Assembly: GCA_033807695.1 (NCBI GenBank)
Contig: CM066311.1
Location: forward strand, 2,418,001-2,482,000
Source of the DNA: Daedaleopsis sinensis
Taxonomy: Eukaryota > Basidiomycota > Agaricomycetes > Polyporales > Polyporaceae
Direction of reading: 5' to 3'
DNA: 64,000 bases
How positions within the stretch are numbered: position 1 is the stretch's first letter; every line of letters begins with the position of its first letter. Below, in pieces: positions 1 to 11,937 of this stretch. The notes beneath the pieces are model-generated. The model was not told the DNA's origin and ran no database searches. It saw only the letters and a program-made list of their open reading frames with translations. A program made the position numbers and the translations under genes.

Positions 1-79
1 TCTCACCCGAATCGTCACGATCGCCTTTCGCCTCATTCGCACGCACTGACCGGGCTCGATTTTTTGTTCGCGTTTGCAG

Positions 80-179
80 GATGGAGGAATGGGGCCCATA
101 TCTCAGCAACATGATGACGAGCGCCGCGGGGGCGGCTCTTCCGCCGCAGCGGAGGCCTTCTGCAGGGTTTTCGGAGTAG
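80..179 (+). CDS. 3' terminal exon of an unidentified gene
   Basis: A pyrimidine-rich stretch ending in TTTGCAG at 79 looks like a splice acceptor. It is followed by an open frame that reads EEWGPYLSNMMTSAAGAAL and ends at TAG 177-179. This is best read as the last exon of a gene that starts left of the window. The piece is too short to assign a family. The frame is inferred only from the absence of stops, and another frame across the same bases stays open longer, so the assignment is tentative. Confidence 0.45.
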
Positions 180-585
180 TAACAGGAGGCTTGCACATGA
201 CAACTTTGGATGGGCTTACCGCTATGTATGTATGTATGTCTACACTAGCCCTTCCCGTGACTGGGGGATGTCGATGAGAAAGCTCAGTCTGCATGCAAAT
301 GTTCGACCCTGTGAATATCAATGGCCGACAGTCTAGAGAGGTACGATGTGTGTGTACGCCTTCGACAACGCAGCTTGTCAACGCTCCGCCCGTGTACTTA
401 CCCGACGCCAACCCGTCGCTTACTACGCGATGGTAAGAGAGCTCGCGGCAGATGCCGAGGTCAAGCGCCAGCATACCGGATTAGGCAACGGGCTCGGCTT
501 GGTGTGTGCACAGATATCGCCTCCGTCCACAACATCGTTCCCCATCGCCTCAAGCCCGTCTTTTCAGGCCCCTCAAGTCGACCAA
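180..585. other. Intergenic stretch upstream of RPP1
   Basis: No supported gene. It contains a short TATG tetranucleotide run near 222-239. The rest is presumably the 3' UTR of the gene at 80-179 and the promoter and 5' UTR of the P1 gene. The overlapping open frames here have no recognisable protein character. Confidence 0.5.
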
Positions 586-1180
586 ATGGTATGTATCGCG
601 TTCGCAAGGCCCAAAATCCCTACCAGCCGCGTTCTGGTGTATCCAGCAGCTCCGAACGACGCTGGATTGGCCGACTCCGATGTGGATGTACCCTGAGCTG
701 CCCGCTAACAGACCGTTGGCTATCCAGGCATCAGTAGAGCTCGCCGCAACATACGCCGCCCTCATCCTTGCCGACGATGGCATTGAGATCACGGTCAGTG
801 TCCCTGCATAAGTTTATCGGTCCAATCTCTGACCCCTCGCTCTGCTCTATAGGCTGACAAAATTAACGCTTTGACGAGCGCGGCGTCGATCGAAGTCGAG
901 CCCATCTGGGCATCCCTCCTCGCGAAAGCGCTTGAGGGCAAGAACGTGAAGGAGCTGCTTTCAAACGTCGGTGCTGGTGGTGCGGCCCCCGCAGCTGGTG
1001 GTGCACCAGCGGCGGCGGGTGGTGCTGCCGCGGCTGAGGCACCGAAGGAGGAGGAGAAGAAGGAGGAGGAGAAGGAAGAGTCTGACGACGACATGGTGCG
1101 TCCTACATTCACCTCGGACGTATGCATAGTGATGCTGATCGTGCGCCGCGCACTTGCAGGGCTTCGGTCTCTTCGACTAA
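586..1180 (+). CDS. RPP1: 60S acidic ribosomal protein P1 (stalk protein)
   Basis: P1 pairs with P2 and binds P0 to form the lateral stalk of the large ribosomal subunit, which recruits translational GTPases. Four exons fit exactly: 586-588, 728-793, 853-1095 and 1160-1180, giving 110 residues, the usual family length. The N-terminal helical domain contains [14 protein letters not shown] and [20 protein letters not shown]. It is followed by an Ala/Gly hinge, an acidic Glu/Lys run and the invariant C-terminus SDDDMGFGLFD. The first exon is only the ATG, with an intron directly after it. The last exon encodes only GFGLFD and the stop. Splicing is in frame throughout. Confidence 0.97.
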
Positions 1181-1398
1181 GCGTCTCAGCATGCCCGGCC
1201 CGGTGCTCTGTATTTTGTCGCTCTGTTGTTCTTCGTACTGGCATAGCTTCACATTACCCGCTACCTCGACGTGTCAATCACGCCCATCGCCCTCCCACTC
1301 AGTCTTCGACCTGCGTGCTTGGAACTCTCGGTGGAGATTGGGGACGCCCTTGAAAGTACACCACTGATACAACACGACGATTTTCATTGCATATATGG

Positions 1399-2538
1399 TT
1401 AAGCGTGAACTGCAGCCTTTACTTGCTCAATGCGACCATCGAGCAGACCCAAAACAGTATCGACACCTTTGAGTACACCCTCGTCAGGTCCTATGCCCGC
1501 CTCGAGTTTGGTATGAGCGAAGTCGATGAGTTTTACGAGATATGGAGGACCGGGGCGCGTAGACTCTTCGTCGTCATCCTCTTCCTCATCCTCCTCGTCC
1601 TCTTCGTCATTGTGATCGGGATGCTCCTCGAGCCAGGTCAATCCCCGCTGTGCACGGTCCCAGTCGGCTTCGTATATGATGAGAAGGGAGCCGCCGACCA
1701 TGCGCAGATGCACCTCGGCAAGGGCAGCACGGATCTCGGCGATGTCCTCTCTCAGCGACTGAAGAACGGGAAGGAGGATGTTGACGGGAAGACCGGTGCC
1801 GTGCGTCGTCGTCTGCTCGCTATCGGCAGCAGGAGGAAGGGGGTCTGAGGCGATGGGGAAGAAGCGCGCGATGCCGTCTGGGAGGTCAGAGGGCTTTATC
1901 GACTTCCCGTACGACTTGGGCGTATTGAGCGCCTTGCCCGAGGAAAGATCATAGACCTGCGAGAGCGCATGAATGAAGAGAACACGGCGGTCGAAGTGAA
2001 CATACCGACCTGGAAGCCGGTCAAGCGCACGCCTGTCTCGAGCGAGGTAGTCTCGCGCGCGGTCTTCTCCATGCGCGCACGCTTTTCCGGGCTCGCGCTA
2101 TCGTCGTAGAGGACGGTTCCGAGCTTGACATCGAGGATGTTGGGTTTGAGGAAGTCGTGGCTGAGATTCTCAAGGACAAGAGACTGTAGAGACAGCCATC
2201 GCCCGTCAGGCTCGCGCGGGGTGATTGGAAGCTGGCTAGTACTCATCTTTCGCAGCATCGGCAGGATCCGGGGCAGCGATGGCCTCGCCTTCAGCGGTCT
2301 CTGTCGCCTGGACCTTTCCTTCGAGGCGGAGGGTGCCGTAGAACTTGGGGATGAAGGGGCGGAGGGGCGCGAAGGCGGGATCTGCGGCGACGGACTGGTA
2401 GAAGGCGACCTCGGGGGCGAGCGCGGGCTTGATGAGGAGGGAGCCGTCTTCGCTGGTGAGCACGCCGGGATGGCCGCCCACCTGCGAGTCGAGCGGGACG
2501 GTCTTGTCTGGAGCACGCATCGTCTCCGAGTCGGACAT
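1399..2538 (-). CDS. Inositol polyphosphate (multi)kinase, IPK family
   Basis: IPK-family kinases phosphorylate soluble inositol phosphates. The yeast relative Arg82/Ipk2 makes IP4 and IP5 and acts in the nucleus in transcription and phosphate signalling. Visible exons are about 2538-2243, 2183-2010 and 1956-1399, roughly 340 residues. Landmarks in order are KPALAPEVAFYQ, FIPKFYGTL, LVLENL, the signature PNILDVKLG (PxxxDxKxG), VGGSLLIIYEAD and LVKLIDFAHT followed by PDEGVLKGVDTVLGLL. An acidic Asp/Glu insert lies before the IDFAHT motif. The second intron (1957-2009) splices in phase 0. The first does not: exon 1 runs out at GATGA|GTAC, and the only GT-AG pairing that keeps the frame skips LVLENL. 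Start chosen at MSDSETM. IPMK is more likely than IP6K because of the compact size. Confidence 0.88.
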
Positions 2539-2797
2539 GGCGAGCGCAGGAAAGGTCGACGGTGGCCATGGCCGGTGGCGATCGCTGCAGATATCGCGTC
2601 CGCGGACTAGGAGACGCGCGCCTATGCACATAACGGAACACGGTCACGTGGGGTCGATGCGTCCACGGTTGGACTTGTGCGAGTCTCGGCGACGGCGACC
2701 TTGTCAACCTCCGCCTCCTGCCCCCCTCCTCGTTCTCCGCCGTCTGGTCTGACCGCGTCCGCTCTTTTGCTCTTTCCCTCCTTCTCTGCGCTTGCAT
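2539..2797. promoter_or_regulatory. Shared divergent promoter region of the IPK and kinesin genes
   Basis: The kinase start (minus strand, 2538) and the kinesin start (plus strand, 2798) are 259 bp apart and face away from each other, so both promoters and 5' UTRs must lie here. The kinesin side is pyrimidine-rich, with CT/CCT runs just before the ATG, as is common upstream of fungal starts. I found no clear TATA box. Function is inferred from position. Confidence 0.5.
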
Positions 2798-5561
2798 ATG
2801 TCCTACTCCAAGGTCAAGATAGCTGCTCGTCTGCGCCCACCAATCCCCGGCGAGCAGCACGACAAGGCCATCCGAGTCGTCCAGACCGACTCTGGTGCTG
2901 CTATCTGCGTCGATAACCCCCGCGATCCCTCTCAGACCTTCAAATACCCGTTCGTCTCCCGCACTGCCGTCTGACGCCTCCCTCTCCTGACCTCTTGCCA
3001 GCTTTTCATCTTGCTACGGCGAGTTCTCGCCCCAAGATGAGATCTTCCACCGCGATGTCCAACCACTGATTGAGCTGGCTTTCTCTGGCATGGTGCGTCT
3101 CTTCCCCAGCCTCAGCTCCCTGCCGCTTGCGCTCACGCTTCCATTCTAGACTGTCACCGTGTTTGCGTATGGAGTCACCTCTTCTGGCAAAACACACACT
3201 ATGCAAGGTAATAAGGACCAGCCGGGCATCATCCCTAGAGCAGTAGAGGTACGATACTCGAGCTCTATCCCATTTTTGTCCGCTTCACGTATACCCCGCC
3301 CACGAAGGACATATTCACCCGGGCAACTCTCATGGACTGTCAAGCATCCGTTACCATCTCGTATATGGAGATCTACAAGGACGAGGTCTACGATCTTCTC
3401 GTCGACAGGGAGACGGCAAGTACCGACCGCGTCCGTGTTCCATTCTCCAGTCCTTCATACCTTACCATCAGGCTGTGAAACTCCCCGTCCGCGAGAACGA
3501 GGCGGGCCAAGTTTTCGTCGCCAACCTGTCGATGCTCCCCGTTCGCACTCTTCAGGATTTTGATCGGGCTTTCGCGTGAGTTTGTCCTCACTCCCTCTGT
3601 CAGGACGCATTTCAACCCCTCAATCCAGGCGCGCCAACAAGCAACGCTCTGTCAGCTCCACCAACCTCAATTCCGTCTCTTCCCGCTCCCATGCCATTCT
3701 CACTCTTCATATAGCAGTGGTCGACCGTGCACAGAATTTGAGTACGTCCTTCATCAGCATGTGAGCTACGTGCATAGGCTAACATGTTATAGCTCTATCC
3801 GGGAAGCTCAACCTCGTCGATTTGGCTGGCTCTGAGAACAACAAGGTCCGTTAGGCGCTTTCGTTACCTTACTTACTAGGCTGAAGTGGCGTATCTGCAG
3901 CTCACAGGAAACGATGCGACGCGGATGGCAGAATCTTCCGCAATCAATAAATCGCTCAGTGTCCTTGGTCAAGTCGTCCATGCGCTCAACCAGGGCGCAG
4001 TAAGTCAGTCCAGGGCGTTTTCTTTCATTTTACTCATGAGCCGATCACCAGAGCCGCGTGCCTTACCGCAATTCTAAGCTCACGCGGATCCTTCAAGACG
4101 CATTAGGAGGCAATTCCGTCGGACTCCTCATTTGCAATCTTGCACCTGGCACTAAATTCCGGCAAGATACGCTCAATACGCTGAAGTGAGTCGCAACATG
4201 TGTACATGTACAGTCACGTCCGGTCTTCACACATTCCATCAGCTTTGCGGTCAGGACGAAGAACGTCCAGAACAAACCGGTCGTGAATCAGGTCAACGCC
4301 GTCGCCGGCCCCTCCCAGCCGCCTCTCTTGCTACCCACAGGCTCCACATCCTCGGGTAGACAGTCCCTCGCTCCGAATGCCTCCAACCCCGCCCAGAGCC
4401 GTCTGCCAGGACCCCGCCTATCTCGTGTACCCAGACCATCCGGCATCGAACCGCTTGGACCCCGCAGCTCGTTGCCCACCGGTCCGGAGATCATCAGAGC
4501 GGAAGCCACACCTCCGACGGTACCCGCACATCTCACTGAGGAAGAGATCAATGCTCGCGTACGTTATCACTCACGCTGTATGGAGTCATAACTCAGTCCC
4601 ATCCCTGCGCAGATCGCGAAGGCTGTCGAGCTCGAGGTCGCTCGCCGTCTCCAGGAAGAGCGCGAACGCGAACGTCAGCGCCGCGAAGAAGAAGAAGAGG
4701 CCTCCATGGCCGCGTCGCGCAGCGCGAGCGTCGAGTCGGGCGACTCCGCGCTCCAGTCCCTCCCGTCCGGCCTGCTCACGCCCCTGCTCAAGTCGTCGCG
4801 CGCGAGCCACGAAGACGAGCTGAAGCGCCGGCTGGACGAGCTTGAGGCCAGATTGTGCGAGCTGTTCATCGATTTGGCAAGTCCCCACACCGACTGACTC
4901 TGCGTGCGGACACAGCGAGCGCGCGAACAAGGCGGTCCACCTCGCCGATGCGCTCTCACCCCTCTCCAGGAAGAAGACGGGGCGTGCTTATGTCGCGCTC
5001 GCTCGCTCGCAGACCCAGAAGTGCGTGAGCCCGCGCCTGACCGTTGCACGCACGTCTCCTGTCGGTCTGACCTCTGCTGCGTGTGCGCAGGAACCACCTC
5101 CAGGTCGCGTTGGACCTGTACCGCAAGGCTGAGGCATACGTGCCGGACAACGTGAAGCTCAAGGAGAGGTCGGTGCCCCTCGCCGCTGGGATGTCGCCGA
5201 TTATCTGACCACTAGCACTCCCCCCAACATGTTCATGTTCTGTTCGTCTCTGTGACGCTGGCACAGGATCATCGAGATTGAGTGGGCGGTCAGGAATAAC
5301 AAGCCCTTCAGCCTCTCCCCGAAGAAGTCGCGCCGGTCGCACAGCAAGGCCGACCGCAGCAAGCCTGGACGGCGCAAGCGCAAGGTTGATCCGGGCTGCG
5401 ATGACGTACCGGAGGAGGAGGAGGAGGAGGGTGAGGAAGACATCTCGGGGAAGGAGAACGTGGACGCGAGCAGGAGCCCGGGGAAACGGAGAATCCAGAC
5501 CGGGGACGGGGAGCTGGGCACACCGCCGAAGAAGCGGCGGTTGATCAAGCTCGAGGAGTAG
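2798..5561 (+). CDS. Kinesin motor protein, possibly kinesin-10 (KIF22/Kid)-like
   Basis: An ATP-driven microtubule motor. The N-terminal motor domain starts MSYSKVKIAARLRPP and contains the P-loop GVTSSGKTHTM, then VTISYMEIYKDEVYDLL, switch I NLNSVSSRSHA, switch II LNLVDLAGSE and NKSLSVLGQVVHAL followed by VPYRNSKLTRILQDALGG. The motor is N-terminal, so plus-end directed movement is expected. After a Pro/Ser linker come a charged coiled coil (ELEVARRLQEERERERQRRE) and a tail with ALDLYRKAEAYVP, then basic nuclear-type KKSRRS and KRRIQT clusters. Early exons resolve as 2798-2949, 3002-3092, 3150-3248, 3308-3415 and 3472-3575. The intron 3416-3471 has a GC donor. The chromosome-associated kinesin-10 class is suggested by the QPGIIPRA motif, the short tail and its basic end, but phylogeny is needed. 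It ends at TAG 5559-5561. Confidence 0.9.
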
Positions 5562-6028
5562 ACGCGCAGGTGTGTGCGTGCCGCTTTGGTGGATCTGCGA
5601 TACTATAGCCATGGCCTTCCATTTTCGCGCGTGTAGATTAGGTTGTCGCGCTGTGCGTTCGTGAGTGGGAATCGCGATTGCGTTTATTGGGATCAGACTC
5701 GGGGTGGCCCTGCGCACGGCGAGGGTTCAACGTTCAAGGAAGAGGGATGGAATGAAGGCGAGGCTAACGATACAAAGGAAGCTGGTATTAGTAAGGTTCA
5801 ACGGAGTCCATGGGGAACGGCAAGAGGAAGAGTGTCCGGTAGTGGGAAAGGGCGATATGGCTACACCGTAGGACTCGGGCGAAGGGGAAGGGACGGCTAC
5901 AGGAGGGGCGAAGGGAGTATGCGGGCGCGTTATGGGAACAGACGAAAATACCGGCAAGGGAGCGGACGGGCGGGAAGCAGAGAAGGGGGGGTTAGAGTGC
6001 GTAGGTCCGTGCTGGGCTTCTGCGGAGA

Positions 6029-6877
6029 TTAGCCGCTGCTCCGTCCAGACCTGCTCCCCGACGGCTCGTACCCGCTCCCCGAGTACCGCGAGGACGACGC
6101 GATGTGGGGCGGCGCAGGGTCGAACAGAGAGGGGTGGTACCCGCCCTGGCTGCGCCCAAACACGCCCATGTTCTCCAGCCCGCCCCCGCCCCCGCGAGAG
6201 GGGCCGGGCAGCGCGCTGTGCGAAATTGAGCCGTGCAGGAACTCTGGGAAGCCTGTGTTCAGGAAGACCACGCCGACGAGAAGCGCGCGCGTTGTGGATG
6301 TAGGATAGAGCACGATCGCGCGCGGGGCGGACGGATCGGACACGGCCCACTCCGCGAACGCAACCTGTGTGTCCGCACAGTCCTGAGTTAGCTTCTGCTC
6401 TGCGGTCGAGAACACGGGGACACGCACCGTCTCGTCTTCGAGGAGCTGGCGCGCGAACGCCTCGAAGACGGCGTGGTTCTCGCGCGACGCAGCCTGCTCC
6501 GGGAGGCGGTCGGGCATCAGCATGCAGCGGGCGAGCTGCTCGCCGGGCAGCTGCATCTGCGCAAGCCACGCCTGCACCTCGCGCAGCACGCCCCGACGCG
6601 CGATGACCTGCAGCTGCAGCTGTGCAGGCCACTGTTCCTGCCGGCTACTTGTCCACCGCAAGACGAGTCGTCAGTAACGAGGACGGACGCACATCCGAGG
6701 TAGAACCTACTTATCGTTCTCTATTTCAGCGGCCGTGACCCGGATCTCACGCGCCCGGGCGGTGGGGTGGGGGGATGACGCCGGGAGGACGAGCGTGCCT
6801 CGCCATGGCTGCGACTGCAGCAGCTGGACTCTCGGCGGCGGAACCAGGGACTCGAGGTGCGTAGGCAAACGGAACAT
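6029..6877 (-). CDS. Hypothetical protein, 261 residues
   Basis: Two exons, 6877-6711 and 6647-6029, splice in frame through a 63-bp intron and give 261 residues. The N-terminal part reads MFRLPTHLESLVPPPRVQLL. A central globular region contains WPAQLQLQVIARRGVLREV and PSAPRAIVLYPTSTTRALLV. The last 70 residues are Gly/Ser/Pro-rich and probably disordered. The alternation of beta-like segments (WRGTLVL, LQLQVIARRG, RAIVLYP) is faintly reminiscent of a SPOC-type fold, but I do not assign it. It is convergent with the kinesin gene, with 467 bp between stop codons. Confidence 0.7.
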
Positions 6878-7701
6878 TGCAGCTGAGAGCTTGATTGTGC
6901 GGAAGAGCTTCCCCACTTTTATGGGGCTTCTTAAATGCCCGCCGGTGTACATAAGCTCCAGTATGCCGCAACAACTGAGCCCGTCGCGCAGGAAGCTGGA
7001 CTTGGGAAGAAATCCGCTTGCGTGCGCCTCGCAGACGTCTGTGGGCCCCCGGCTCAGGCGTCGTCAGAACGAAATACCATGACCGCCGAGCTATCGGGAT
7101 TCGCACCTCTATTGTCATGGCGAGTCCTGCGAATGTGCTCCCCGGTATCTGAACGTGCAGACGTCGCGATCCGCATTGGCCATATGTCATACCGTTATCG
7201 CCGGTATTCAGTACACTGTAACTCAGCTCGCAAGCGGCAGGGGATGTCGGGGATCGTCGCAGGATTGCTACAGGCAGGAGAGTGCATGCAGGGGCTTTGA
7301 CGAATCGTCAAGGTGACATGGCTAGCTTGTCCAGGACGCACCCGCGACGAAAAGAGGTGCAGCGTTGTGGCGCTTAGAAAACTCCATCACGATTCGCTCG
7401 TGCCGAGCGCTGAACATAGACATACAAATTCGTGCAGTCAGTCACATAGTATCTACAATAGATCAGGCGGTCATAGATGGTGTCCGTATGTCAGAGCCTG
7501 CGAAAGAATGAGACGGGAAGGAAACGTATGTTGCCACCGTATCTGGAACGCCGCATACCCATTTTCCCATACATATCATTAACCGAGCCTAGCCACAGTG
7601 GGACGGAGTGCGATACTGCTCCTCCGGCGATGCCCTGGGGTGGGAGCCGTTTGAGCGCAAGCCACCTTCGATGAATATTAGCCTTCGTTCCGGTCAGCAG
7701 A
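6878..7701. other. Intergenic region
   Basis: No supported gene. Several short open frames cross this stretch on both strands, but none has conserved motifs or plausible splice partners. It should contain the promoter of the 6029-6877 gene and the 3' UTR of the coiled-coil gene that ends at 7702. Confidence 0.5.
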
Positions 7702-10700
7702 CTAGACCCCACTCTCACGCACCTTGTTGCTAACCTCGTCCATAGCATCCAGCTGCACTCGGCGCAAATGCTTCAAGAGATCCTTGAGGCTCTCGATGCT
7801 CGCTTCGTCCGCAGCCTTGGCCTCTCGCAATCCCTCATTCTCCTCATCGGCATCCCGCACATCCTCGAGCGCCACCCGCAGCTCCTCTTCCAGCGCTGCC
7901 GCCCGCGCCCTCGAGTCCATCAGATTGGCCGACACGCCGTCCCGTTCAGCGACGACCGCCCGCAGTTCGCCCGACAGACGAGAAACCTCCAAGCGAGCTC
8001 CGTCGAGCGCCGCCTCCAACTCTGCAACCTCGGCGCGCGCAGTCTCCAGGGCACTCTCCAACGCCGACCTCTCCGTGACGTGTGCAGCAACGTCCTTCTC
8101 CCGCTGGGTCTCAAGGACCGCGATGTGCCGACGCGCATCATCTGCCGCCTGTTGGATCCGCGCGAGCTCCTCCGTCAGGGCGCCCATGCGCACGGTCTTG
8201 CCGGCAATGTCGGCGAGTAAGCTCGCCTGTTCGTCCTTGGTCGCGACGAGTTCGAACTCCGTAGCCCGTCGGGAAGCTTGCTCCGTCTCCAGCTCGGCGC
8301 GCACGCCCGCAGTCTCGGCCGCCGCGTCCGCGAGCTGGGACCGCAGCCCGTCCAGCGTCGACTGCAGCTCCGACACAGTGACGCTCAATGCGGCCGCCTC
8401 GCGCGTGGAGGCGGATGCGTCCGTTAGAGCCTGCGCGTGTGAGTTCTTAAGCTCTGCGATCGTGTTCTGGCACTGTTCCAGCGCGGCGGAAGCCGAGGCG
8501 GCCTGGCCCTTGGCGTGGGAGACGTCCTTGAGGAGCTGCTCGACAGTCTCCTCCAGTTTGGTAACCGTGGATTCCAGGGCCTCGTTTGACCTGCTGAGAA
8601 CAGAAGCGCGTTCCCGTGCGACCTTCAGCTCGTCTTCCACGGTGTTGATCCGAGCCGACATGGACGCCTGTGCGTCGTCGCTGTTCTTGATCGTCCTGTT
8701 CGCCTCGGATAGCGCCTCTCGGAGAGCATCACGATCGGCCTGGGTCTCCTGCAAGACAGCCATGGTTTCGGTGTGCGATGCCTCGGACTTCTCCAAGGTG
8801 ACCTGGATGTTGTGATTGGAATCCCGCGTCGCTTCAAGCTCCGTCTGGGAAGTGGCGAGCTCTTCCTTCGTCTGTCGGAGTTGGGTCTCGCTCTCGAGGT
8901 GGACGGTACGCCAGTGGTCGGCATCGGAGCGCGACTCTTGCAGGCTGGACTCTACGTCCCTGGTGTGCGCCGTGAGATGCTGTATCTTGTTCTGCAGGCT
9001 GTCGACCACGTCTCGGAGATTGGCATGCTTATCTTGCAGGAACGAGTGCTCTTCCTTTTCCCCATCGAGGGTTTGACGTGTAACCTGGAGCTCGGCTTCG
9101 ACTTCTCGAACACGTTGTTGACTCGAACGGAGAGCGTCTTCCAGTTGCTTTCCGCGGAGTTCACTAGCCGCCAATGCACCCGCTCGGGACCGAAGGTCGG
9201 CCTCCAGTGTCGCCACTCGGGCATCTCGGGATACGACTGTCCCGCGAAGTTCGTCGCGTTCAGCCAACAAGCGTTGATGCTCTTCTCGCAATTGCCGGAG
9301 CTCAGTTACGTGTTCGTCCTCGTACTGGAAGTTTTGCGGGGAATTATTGGAGGCGCAGTGAAATCGTAAGTGCAACATACGTACCCCCGAAGCATCGTCA
9401 TCATACAAGCTCTGTTCCCCAGGCTCGACATCCAATTCCTCTCGGTTCGCAAGCATCGGCGACGACTGTGGAGTTTCGATACCTGTATCTCCCATGAAAG
9501 TGACAACACGGTCATTTCCAGGGTGTGCGGAGGGCGGTATCACGTCTGGAACGTGGTCGTGGTCCATGGTCTCGAATCCACCGTCATGAGAATCAGCCTC
9601 GCTCGGCTCCGGGGTTGGTCGTCGGGTAAGATTGGATATCAAAGAACCAGACAAGGTACGGGTCATGCCATTCACAGATGCACGGAAGCGAGCCGGAGCT
9701 GTTGCTGTGCGACTGCATTCTGGGGTCGTGGCCTCAGATGGATTAGTTCTGCGTAGTCACGGATGAGCGGAGTTTTCAAAACGATAGTACGTGGCGACGA
9801 CGTACGGAGGAGGGGTGAGCAGACGAGTGGTTGTTCCGATGGTTACGCGTCGTTCTCCCGCGTGGTCGTCCCTCAGGCGAGCAACTTCAGCCCGCAATTC
9901 GACGACGTCCTGCTCTCGATCCCTGAGCTCTTCACGAAGTTCCTCGACCTCTTCTTCGTCGAGAGCTTCAGGCTCCGCCGCTTCTTCTAAACGCTGGAGT
10001 GCGGCGCGAAGTTCTGCCTCAAGCTGAGGGTGTCCGTGAGATCACCGCGCAAGACATAGGAAGGAAATCGGGTACCTCGGCTTTCGTGAGTCCAGAAAAG
10101 GATTTCCGTGCCTGCCTCTTCCTTGGCCGTCCTTCCTCAGCGTCATCCGACGCGCCGTGGGTTGATGATCTTCTCCTTGAACGTTTGACTCCGACGGTGG
10201 AAAGCCTCTTTGTCACATCCTTCCACAACTTGTGTTCTATGTTGCCAGAGGGAACGATGCCTGGTCCTAGCGACTCACGACGAACGGCAGTGATACTAGC
10301 CAATGGTGAGTAGACAATCACTTATGAGGAGAACATACATTACGTTTTCTTTGCGTTAGGGGTGAATGTGACGTTGCCATGAGGGTCGGAATTGTCAAGG
10401 ATACCATCGTCGACCTGACCTGAAGTTAGTAACAAGAAATACCTGAGGCAAGACAACGTACCAATCTTTGAACAGTCCGAGATACCCAGTGTGACCACTG
10501 GGGGCCCATCTTATCCTTGCGGGCATTGGCGGTCTTGCGGACTAGGATGGTAGATGGTTAGGACCCAAACCACCCAGATTGGTGAAGGTACCAGGCGTAC
10601 CATGAGCCCTGAGAGTCGCCATATGTATCGTGTGCTTGCGCTGATCTCTTTGAATATCGGAAATCGCGCCGAGCACACCTTCATAGAGTATGCATGAGGG

Positions 10701-10781
10701 AGTGAGCGTATGGGATAGTGGAGAGTACGTACGTTCAGTGTACGTGTACTTGGCCTTCTTTTTAGAGTACCGGGGTGCCAT
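7702..10781 (-). CDS. Winged-helix-like N-terminus fused to a long coiled coil
   Basis: Starts MAPRYSKKKAKYTYTE. Exons 10781-10733, 10678-10601 and 10541-10462 resolve and splice in frame into exon 4, which begins VDDGILDNSDPHGNV. The segment from ISDIQRDQRKH through WSHWVSRTVQRLVDDGIL to GNVTFTPNAKKT looks like a winged helix of linker-histone type. A basic stretch (VKRSRRRSS, GRPRKRQARKS) suggests nuclear import. Next come a Glu-rich coiled coil (EEVEELREELRDREQDVVEL), an acidic linker, and about 550 residues of heptad coiled coil ending LLKHLRRVQLDAMDEVSNKV. A stop-free 60-bp segment with perfect splice ends near 9363-9422 is probably an intron. A chromatin or spindle structural role is inference. 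I recognise no orthologue. Confidence 0.82.
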
Positions 10782-11937
10782 GATTGCTGAAGAAGCAGTA
10801 GAAGTGTACGTATACGAGTTGTGAAGAATATGTTCAGCACGAGAAGAGTGAGAGATGAGAGATGAGAGTTAGAGAGAGGAAAGGCCAGAGCCCACGCGCA
10901 GGTGGCACGGTTCCGTCCATTTCGGCTTCCTCCGCACTTACATCATCGTCACGCACGAGTCACATCTCATTTAGGATATGATGGCGTGAGTCACAATCCC
11001 AAATGGGATGTTCGTCAAGTCCTGAAACTTATTCGCGTATTTACCGAGTCAGTTTTTACGTTGACGATGAATGAGAACCAGCAAGACTCACAAGTCTGTA
11101 GCCTGTAGGTATACTGTAACTCAGGGCGGGAGAAGCTAAGGGCAACTCATAGTTGTCGTCCGACGGTCGACAATCATATAGCGGCTGACTTAGTGACTAC
11201 TAGTCACTACTAGTACTAGCTAGCCAAACAACCTCAAACGAGCAGGTAGACCGAACGGCAAGGTGTCGGATCTAGATGGAGCACACGTTAATCCAGTGTC
11301 TTCGTAATGCACGAGTCGACAGAGGACATACCTAGTTCACTGGGATCTCATTGATTGTAAGAATACTCAGACCAACCACCGAGGGGCAATCAATTATGCT
11401 ACATACGGCTCATATAGTACAGCTTGCATAAAAGTGGATGACTGACTCACCAACTTGCAAGTCGACCGGGTCCACAGTCACAATGGGAAGGATCACCGTA
11501 CCTCCTGCACTTCAATATTGTAGAATACATTAGTACTGGGCCGAGACACATACCAGCAGTCTGCAATGGCACTCATTCCATCTCTGGACCTGGCGCGGGG
11601 AACATGAACGGCGAAGGCTTGGGAACAAGCGCCTTAAGCTTATTTGTACGCGGTGTTTGGTCGCTTCCGGTTCCGGCCGTGACCGAGTTCGACATTGATC
11701 CATCCCCTGCAGGTTAACCCCACCATGTTCTATAGCTACGACCACCCGGCCAACCTTTGACGACGCGCATATGTGCATGTGTCAGGGCACTCACTACACC
11801 CCTCTACGCTAGAGACTCGACTCTGGTCTACAATAATACCCAGAGCTTAACTACTTACGACATCTTCTAACGGGCCCGGTTTGCAAATCATCAACACCCC
11901 CCTGCTTCGACTTTTTCGCCGCTGCCTCTAATCCACG
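10782..11937. other. Intergenic region with short ACTAGT repeats
   Basis: About 1.15 kb between divergent genes (coiled-coil gene on minus, flavin oxidoreductase on plus), so it should hold both promoters. GAGAGATGAGAGATGAGAG-type purine repeats lie at 10,845-10,880. A short cluster of overlapping ACTAGT/ACTAGC palindromes lies at about 11,195-11,222. No gene is supported. Confidence 0.5.

Noticed and set aside
7724..8815. 363-codon plus-strand frame rich in Ser/Ala
   Set aside because: It is the antisense shadow of the coiled-coil gene. Its composition is explained by the opposite-strand Glu/Ala/Leu codons.
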